64,000 nucleotides of DNA, taken from positions 17,736,348-17,800,347 of the forward strand of contig CAIIXF020000006.1 of NCBI GenBank assembly GCA_903813345.2, given 5' to 3'. Below are positions 28,201 through 37,200 of the stretch, piece by piece. The first letter of the stretch is position 1; every line of letters starts with the position of its first letter. The notes under the pieces were generated by a model. It made no database searches. It had not been told where the DNA came from and was given only the letters and a program-made list of their open reading frames with translations. Made by a program: the position numbers and the translations under genes. The stretch comes from Owenia fusiformis. Its lineage: Eukaryota; Annelida; Polychaeta; Sabellida; Oweniidae.

Positions 28201-31200
28201 ATTATTTGGGAGAATTTAAACATTTTTCACCCATTTTTGCACTTGCACCTTGAATCCATTATAACTTCACCAATTTATAGCATATCATGAATCTTTTTGG
28301 GAGATATTGTATTTGAGATTGCAAGGAATAGATTGGTAGGTCAATTGCAATTTTGTCACCCCAATAGATCTGATTCTGCCTTTAACACTAAAGGATTGGT
28401 ATCGATATGGAGAATTGAATTCAACAATGTTTTTCTCTTAAACCAATCATTGAAAACATTCTGTAAAAAACACAGTATTTTATGTAATGTTGACTGATTG
28501 ACAACAATTTAATGTGAAAATTATTTAGAAATATTTTATATAACTGTTTTTGTTAAAATTTTTTGTTTTTCAAATTATATTGTTACCACTCAAAAGATGA
28601 CCATTTAAGACTGGTTTAAGAGAAACGTGTTTTCAAAAAGTTCTCCATATCGATACCACTCCTTTGACAATCTATGTTTTTGTCATTGTAAATCTCTCAA
28701 AGATACATACAACCCCATCACAGTCAACAAATAATGTAACTGTTGCCCCAAAAGGTCACACATCAAATTAATGTGATTTTGAGGCTGAAAAACATACTAT
28801 CCTATAGAGGGCATGTAATGTCATGTTAACTTTGTAAAATATTCATGCTGCACAATAAAGGGCAAGAGAGATGACATGTCATGTTAATGTTATACATACT
28901 ACACTATAGAGGGTGTGGTAACTTTGAACATGTTAATGTATAGAGGCCATGTAAGGTCATATTAACTTTGCAAATAATCCCCTAAAGAGGGAGTTATTCT
29001 TGTTTGAAAAATAACATGTGACTCAATTGAGGAATGCAGAAAATTTCCCAACATGCACCCTGGCCTTAATGTTTTAATACACAGCCACTACTTGTATTTG
29101 TATTTTGAAATGATTAATTTTAATGAATAAAACTGAATAAATAAATAGAAGTTACCTTGGGAGGGGTTGTATATTCACTGGTCAGTATCAAGCAAAGGTA
29201 ATGGCCGTCACCTTCACATCAAAGATGGTGGAAGGGAATTGTAGATTTCGATATTATTAGTTTTCATTGAATTAAACTACTTTATAGTTGACATAATGCT
29301 TTGATATTTGAACTTAGTCCGTGATCGTGGCGAGCAAAAAATATTTTTCAAAAATTTATTTTGAATTTTACAAAAATTCATGCAACTTCCTTCAAAATTG
29401 AGCTAGAAATTTCAAATAAAAGCATTTTTATGTTTAATGGTTATTCGCACCCAATGGGCATTCACACCCATCGCACCCCACCCCCTGGCTATGCCCATGA
29501 TAACTGTACATCATGTGCTTTTTATACCTAATGTCATAGATAAGAGATCCTGTTATAATTTCTAATATTCCTTGTTACTTTATCCTTGCCTATATTCACA
29601 AATATATATATACAGCATCCAGTCTTTGAATTTGAGTTAATTAAATACCTGCTGTTCTTAGCTATGATCTTAAAAGGAAACATACAGAATGCCTGAGGAA
29701 TGGACTCAGTCAGTTTCAATCAAATATTATTCTTCATACTGCATGTACTTATTGACAGAATTGCAATACATTTTGTTGTCTTATTGCGAAGCATCCCTAG
29801 CTTACGCCATGATAACTTCAAGTAAGAATGGAGAGACATACGATTTACAGTATAGAGAATGAGTCGATGGGGAAACTGACAATAATTGATTCAGAATAAA
29901 TTTTTACAAATTGCTGAGCAAGAGCATGGATTTAATAACATTGGTATGGATATCTGAGAGTATTGTAACTATATGGGTGTCCTCTATGTCTGTGACAATA
30001 GCAACAGGTGAGCATGGAGATCAACAGGGGGTGGTTCACCCTCTAGAGTTAAGGAATATAGAAATTAAAACTTCAATGCCAGGTACCTGTGCAAAGTATT
30101 AGATTTGTAACAAGTTATTAACATTTACATGTAAAAATTGTCATGAAGTTTGATTGTTAGAGTTTTTTGTGTGCTGCACTTGTACTATTCAGATTATACT
30201 TCCAATATAATATACTGTACATGCACTTGTATTAAGATCACATTGCCTAATATAATTCATATACTGCACTTGTGTTTTAGATCACATTTTCAATGTAATT
30301 GATATATATATATATGGTTACAGTATATACAGCAGTTCAATTTTCATATTACCCTTATGTTTGTCATTGTACATTATTATATCATCGCTAGAAATTCTGT
30401 GATTTGATTGGCTGATTCAGTACCAATTGATCAAAAATACCATAGTTTATTATTTCCCTGTAGTGATAATCAGTTTGTGATTGGTCAGTCATGTACCATG
30501 TTACTAAAAATACCACAAGGTATTCCATCCATGTATAAGTCATCAATATGAAACGTGTATTTTTTTAAAAATAAACACAGGTATTCAACGAATGTGACGT
30601 CACATGTATAGGCTATTGAAAACATGCGGCATTATTTATCGAATTTTCAATTTTTGAGACACTATATAGTTAATAATGAAAATTGTTCAACTGTAATATG
30701 TATTTCTTCTTTTCTACTCAGATTTTGATATACACGTAAATGAGTGAAATAATAAAACAAATATTGAATAATGTTGAGTGTAATACCTGTATATATTTCT
30801 GGGGGATGTCTTGGGGCTGCGGGCAATACATACTGCTGCAAAATCATTGAAAGATGAACAGGTATTGCCCTCCATAGAATGAAATATTTGCTTATATGAT
30901 ATGTAGATATTTTTAGATCACATTGCCTAATGTAATGATTTCTATGACAATGTTTCAGATAATACATCCGTATATAACAGCTCCCTATATGATTATGATA
31001 AATTCTTGGACGAAGTCATGGAAACATTTGGGACACAAGAGGATTACCCAGCATACCCTGATGATATGCCAGAGGATGCAAGACTCTTCTTTGATAATTT
31101 GAAACCCCAAAATAACACTCATGATATTGGCAATCATAAACCTCAGATCAAATGTTTTCCACATCCAAGTAAGTGAAGTTTTATGAAACTACTACTGGGG

Positions 31201-34200
31201 CCCCATGATATTAGGATTTGCCATTTCAAATTGAGAATTTAATCTATGATTTGTATACATATACTAACCTAATATTTATATGTTTTGATTTTACCATGTG
31301 GAATTTAAACAAATCCTATTTTCTAACAAAACTACAATGAGGTATGTCTCACTACTGGGTGAACAGATCAGTCATTTGTTCTATATTTATAATTTGTATT
31401 TTGTGCCTCAAACAAAACACAATATGTACATTTACGTGTAGCTCTGCCATATTTCAGATTCTACAATATTATTATAGACATTTTTGCATCATCAAAATTA
31501 GGAGACTATGTAAATTGGACACATGTACATTTTTACAACCACCCATCATGCCTCTGGACATGCTTTTATTGCTTAGAATATGCGGGAAAATATGCATGTT
31601 TGACTGTCATTCTCCAGTCTAAGGCCTTTTGAGTGGAAGGTTTATAAAAATACACCTACAGACTGTTGTTACTGTAAATTCAGGGCGCACTAAAAAGTCT
31701 TCTTATTTTGGAATAACTTATTTAATATTGGTGGAACTACACAAGCTGCACTGTCACATGATATATTATATTATTTTACATTCAACTTTGATTCCAGCTC
31801 CATTCGAACCATGTAATGATCTGATGGGATCATGGGCTCTGCGATGTGGTGTCTGGATAGTTTTTTTCCTCGCACTCATTGGCAATGCCACAGTTCTTTT
31901 TGTCCTTACAACAGCCAGAACAAAGCTTGATGTTCCACGATTCCTCATCTGCAATCTGGCCTGTGCTGATTTCTTCATGGGGATCTACCTTGGATTTCTG
32001 GCAATCGTCGATGCCTCAACATTAGGTAATAAGATAATTGAATATTTCAAATACAAAACAGGTGACATCTTAGTTCAGCATCTTTTCTCAAATATTTGAA
32101 TGAAATGGTTTCTTGCATGCAACACACTTAAACCACACTTAGCAACACAATAGAATGAACTGTGTTTTATTTTTAAGAATACCTAGCTGTAACAAAGAGG
32201 AGTGCATTATTGGACCTCTTGGAGTTTGGTAGCTGGTGTTCGGTGTCTGTAACAAATGGTAGGTTGTTACATTTTGCATCTTAATGCCTTATCTTCTCAT
32301 GTCTTCTCATTCAACTGTTCAATGTACTTGTAGGGGAGTTCAAGAAGCATGGCACTCGCTGGCAGAACAGTCCTGGTTGTATCGTCGCTGGATTTCTAGG
32401 AGTCTTATCCAGCGAACTCTCTGTCTTCACTCTGGCCGTTATCACATTGGAGCGATTCTATGCCATCACACACGCCATGCATCTTAACAAACGTCTCTCG
32501 TTGAGACATGCTGGTAAGTTCTAATTCAATATATGTCTCCCATTAACATCTTAACAAACGTTTCTCTTTGAGACTTGCTGGTAAGTTCTATTTCAATGTA
32601 TGTCTCCCATTAACATCTCAAACACCCAGAGTGACAAGGAAACTAGTCATAGAATCAAAATGGCTCCAGCTTTGACAATATTTATCTTATTATACACAAG
32701 TTAGGTTCAAAATGTGTGCATTTACCAAGATGCTAGTAGTTTCCAGTTTCAGCACCAGGCTACTAATTCGGGACAAATAACATGGCAGATAAAGGAAAAA
32801 GTTCTTCAAAACTTCATTAATTATTATTAGATTTATTGGATCAATTTTACAATTTTTTAAAGTTGATAAACAAACTTTAAAATCACATTACTAGATATAG
32901 TTTTATTTGTAGATTTCACTTGATACCACTTTGATTAAATTTTGAATATTTAATGAAGAAAATCAAGATGATTGCTACTTGCCCCTGGTATATTGGTCTA
33001 ATTTTGCTACATTAACTGAACATCAAATAATCATATTGTATATTTATTTAGTGAAATGGCATAACTTTCACATCCTTGGCCCGAGAGTAATTCATTGCAT
33101 TACATTACATGAGCTGCTATAAGAGCAGGGAAGAACCGATCTTGAAGGGTAACTTTCAAAAATCAGATGCAATCTATGAGGTTTAAATCATTAATGACTT
33201 AACTATAGAATCCCTAAGGAGTCTACCTGAATATGTCTACCAATCTAGGAACCACTGTAGACATTAATAACAGGAGTTTGATTACTTCTTATTTGTCACA
33301 TGTTTCAACATGTTTCCTCCCACTGAGTATGGGAGCAAATAATCAACCAGGCACAAATTAAATAATATCAACAGTATGTACAGCTTGTTAATGAAATATT
33401 TGCAAAAAGTATGTCTTAGGACATGAGAAAAATAGCAATTCTAGATTCACTAGAAGTCCCTCAATCAATCAAAATATAAAAACGTGTTAATGTTGACAGA
33501 CATCCTGGAACAAGATTTGTGGGTGTTTACAAAATCAGTATCTTTAATCTGAAATAATTCAGCTCTATATATAGCAGTGCACATTTATTTTTACTTCTAC
33601 TTCCTGTTGAGATTCTATTTGTATAGTAAATCATTTACTATTAATATTTCTTGCGGGGTTGTGAGGGTACAACGTTATAATGAAATAAGTTGAATTAGTA
33701 AAGCTGTTAGTGTCAGAGATGTGATCCCCATTTTCTATTTATTAATTTATATTCATCATTTAATAAAAAATAATTTAATAAAAATAATGATGATATAATG
33801 ATTTGCTCTTATAATGATAGAATATTTTACCACATGCACATTGATTGGTGATTTGTTATCCCACCGAACAAAGTTCGAGGGGGATATAGGAAAGCCGTCC
33901 GTCTGTCCATCTGTCTGTGTGTCCGGGCAATAACTCAAATACGAGTTGACATATTTGATTCAAATATTTTATATGCTGACACCTAAGGACAAAGGATTTC
34001 CAAGATGGCTGCTAAAGGATGTGTCTGGGTATATGCCCTTTTGGTCCCTCAGTCAAATGTTTGTGAAATATGGTTTTTATTACTGTCCTAGTTATATTTG
34101 ATAAGTATATTTACTTTTTCATGAGTTTTGATGCATAATTAGCCCCCTGCTGAGAGTCAGAATAAGTAGCCTAACAAACAAAAAATAGTCATTATCATAG

Positions 34201-37200
34201 AAAAAAAACACCAATGGCAACATGTATGACATACAAAGAAGAAATAACTTAAGACCCATGAAGAATTAAAAAGAAAATCATATTTTTGAATTATATTTAA
34301 GAATTAAAATTTTTTTTCAAATTTTTGAATTTCCCGCCAGTTTAATTTGAAGGGGGAAAAACAAGATGGCTGCCATTTGACGTAAGAAATATCAGAAAAA
34401 AAGTTGCTTCACTTTTAGTTTTCACAATGAGCACAGTTTTCCGGTTTGGGTTTTTTGACTAAATCTGACTCTTCACCACCAGGGTCATGTATAGGGATTA
34501 TAAAATTGAAACCAAAATGTTGTGCTCAGCATGAATTTGACTGAAATATGTGTAACTTCACCAACACAATTGAAGTCTCAAAACTGGATGCTCAGTAACT
34601 TTGAGTGACTATAATCCCTTGATTACCCAGATAAACACAAATTCACTTATCCAGAAATACCATTCAATGTCTATACAAAGAAAATAAGCAATGTTTTGGA
34701 GGATATGTTTCAAACTTTTTGAATAAATAATTCATTTAATATTTGCCATTGATTTTTTTTCAATTCTGACAAAGTGATATGCACTGTCTTTGATGCCAAT
34801 ATTCTTCATCAATTGTGATACAAATTGATATTTAAGTAATCTCAGAAGAAGGATAAGATATTGAAGTTTAATAATATGTGTGATTGAGTTGGTTTTTCAG
34901 ACATTACAATTTTCAATATTTTCTAAGTCGATACCCAGACTCATTCCCAGACTCATCCTTTCAAAATGGCGGCCATTTTTTGTAAAAAAATGTAATCTAT
35001 GATAACACAAATACCAGTGAATGGATTTGGTTCAGATTTTATATGATGATGCCTAGGGACACAGTAGCTCTGTTGGAGAAAGAATTTTCATGCTGATATG
35101 CTCTGTTCAAGAGAAACTTCAAGATGGCCACTGAGTATCAAAATATGTTTTGTTCGGTGGGATTTGCTACTCCGTGGAGTTGCTTTTTTTCTAGTATTAA
35201 TTTAGAATATACAGATCCATGACAATTTTCTCATTTCTGATGAAGTAAATATCAAATACCAGGGTCAAAAATGGATCTTTAGTGTTATATTGTTAGGCTT
35301 AATCTTATGGCTAATGAATTGTTTATGTATTTTCAGCATATGTTATGACTTGTGGGTGGGGCTTTGCACTTCTCCTGGCCAGCATGCCCATATTTGGAGT
35401 GAGTGACTACAAGAGGTTTGCAGTCTGTCTGCCCTTTGATGTTGACGATCCTATTAGTAAAGGTAATGAAACATACATACAGGCGTTAAATATACACTGT
35501 AACAAGAAGTGATGTCATCGTTTAATGAAGCATATTACTGTACCTCAGCAGTATACTGTAGTATTACATGTAAATGTATGAAAATATATAATGTAATATC
35601 GTATCAGGGGGTAAGCCAGCAATTGTCAAGGGGTAGGGGTGCAAATTTTGGGGTTTGCATCAATGCATGCTTTTTATTTTTATCCCAACGAACGAAGTTC
35701 GGTAGGGATATAGTGAAACCCTCCGTCCGTCCGTCAGTCTGTCAGTCAGTCTGTCCGTCAGTCTGTCCGTCCGTCCGTCCAGAAGATAACTCAAATATTA
35801 GTTGACGGATTTTCTTCATATTTGATGGAAAGATGTATATTGATGAATAGTTTTACGAAAAAAAAAATTTTTCAAGATGGCCGCTGCTTTAAAAATGACG
35901 GGACTTTTTCGCAAAAATCATAAATTTTTCATTCTAAACCAAAGTAATTAATATTATTGTTTGAAATTTTGGTAGTATATTCGCAACATCTATCTATTTC
36001 ACATATATTCCCTGTTTTTCATCCTGACCCCCAGGGGCCATGAAAGGGGGGTCAGGAAAACAGAAATTTTCGCTTATTTTTAGATCTTTCTGACGTATAG
36101 CTTTATTATACTCAAATGAAAGGCAATTAAGAGTAGATTGCAAATATTGTATCTTTTTTTCTGATTCGAGCCTCGTAAAATTCAATATGGCCGTCTTATG
36201 TACGATTTCTCAATAAGTTTTCGATCCCTTCAAAGTATGGCTATATAATACTCAAATTGAAGGAATTTTGGAGTAGATCACAATTACTGTATTATTTTTC
36301 AGATTTGTACCTCAGAAAATTCAAAATGGATTTTTTCAAGATGGTCGCTGCTTTAAAAATGACGGGACTTTTTTCGCAAAAATCATAAATTTTTCATTCT
36401 AAACCAAAGTAATTAATATTATTGTTTGAAATTTTAGTAGTATATTCGCAACATCTAAATTTTCGCTAATTTTTAGATCTTTCTGAAGTATAGCTTTATT
36501 ATACTCAAATGAAAGGCAATTAAGAGTAGATTTGCAAATATTGTATCTTTTTTCTGATTCGAGCCTCGTAAAATTCAAAATGGCCGTCTAATGTACGATT
36601 TCGCAATACTTTTTCAATCCCTTCAAAGTATGGCTATATAATACTCAAATTGAAGGAATTTGGAGTAGATCACAATTATGGTATTATTTTTCAGATTTGT
36701 TCCTGAGAAAATTCAAAATGGCTGCTTTGCAGGAATTTGCAATTCTAAAATCTAAATTTTTCAATTTTAACCAAAGTAATGAGTATAATTGATTGGAATT
36801 CGGTAATTGATATTTTGTTTGTTGGGATTTGCTACTCCGCGGAGTTGCCGTTATCTAGTTATTCTTTTTTTTGTGGGGATGGGGGATCACACCCATTGCA
36901 CCCCCTGGCTATGCCCATGGGTAAAAATAACAAAATGATATAATATCCAATAGTTTATAATTTCAGAATGAGATATTTCAATTAAATTTCAGCATATTAT
37001 GTTTCGCTTAAATGTTTTAGAACTATTTTTCTTCAAGTGCAAATTATTAAGCCAAGAATACACATTTCTATAATTTTGGAATCTTATTTCTGTTTTCTAA
37101 TTTCAGGTTATGTGGGCTTCATCCTGGTATTTAACAGTCTTGCATTCTTTACAATTGTCATGTGCTATGCCAAGATGTACTACGCCATCAGAGGAAGCCA

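Larger units (their letters stand above)
27891..30958 (+). other. LGR hinge intron (3.1 kb)
   Basis: Apart from the two inverted-repeat elements, it holds an irregular tandem repeat around 28800-29000 (units with TATAGAGGGCATGTAATGTCATG) and two or three partial copies of TTAGATCACATTGCCTAATGTAAT at 30233, 30280 and 30914. No additional exon was recognised. Confidence 0.6.
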
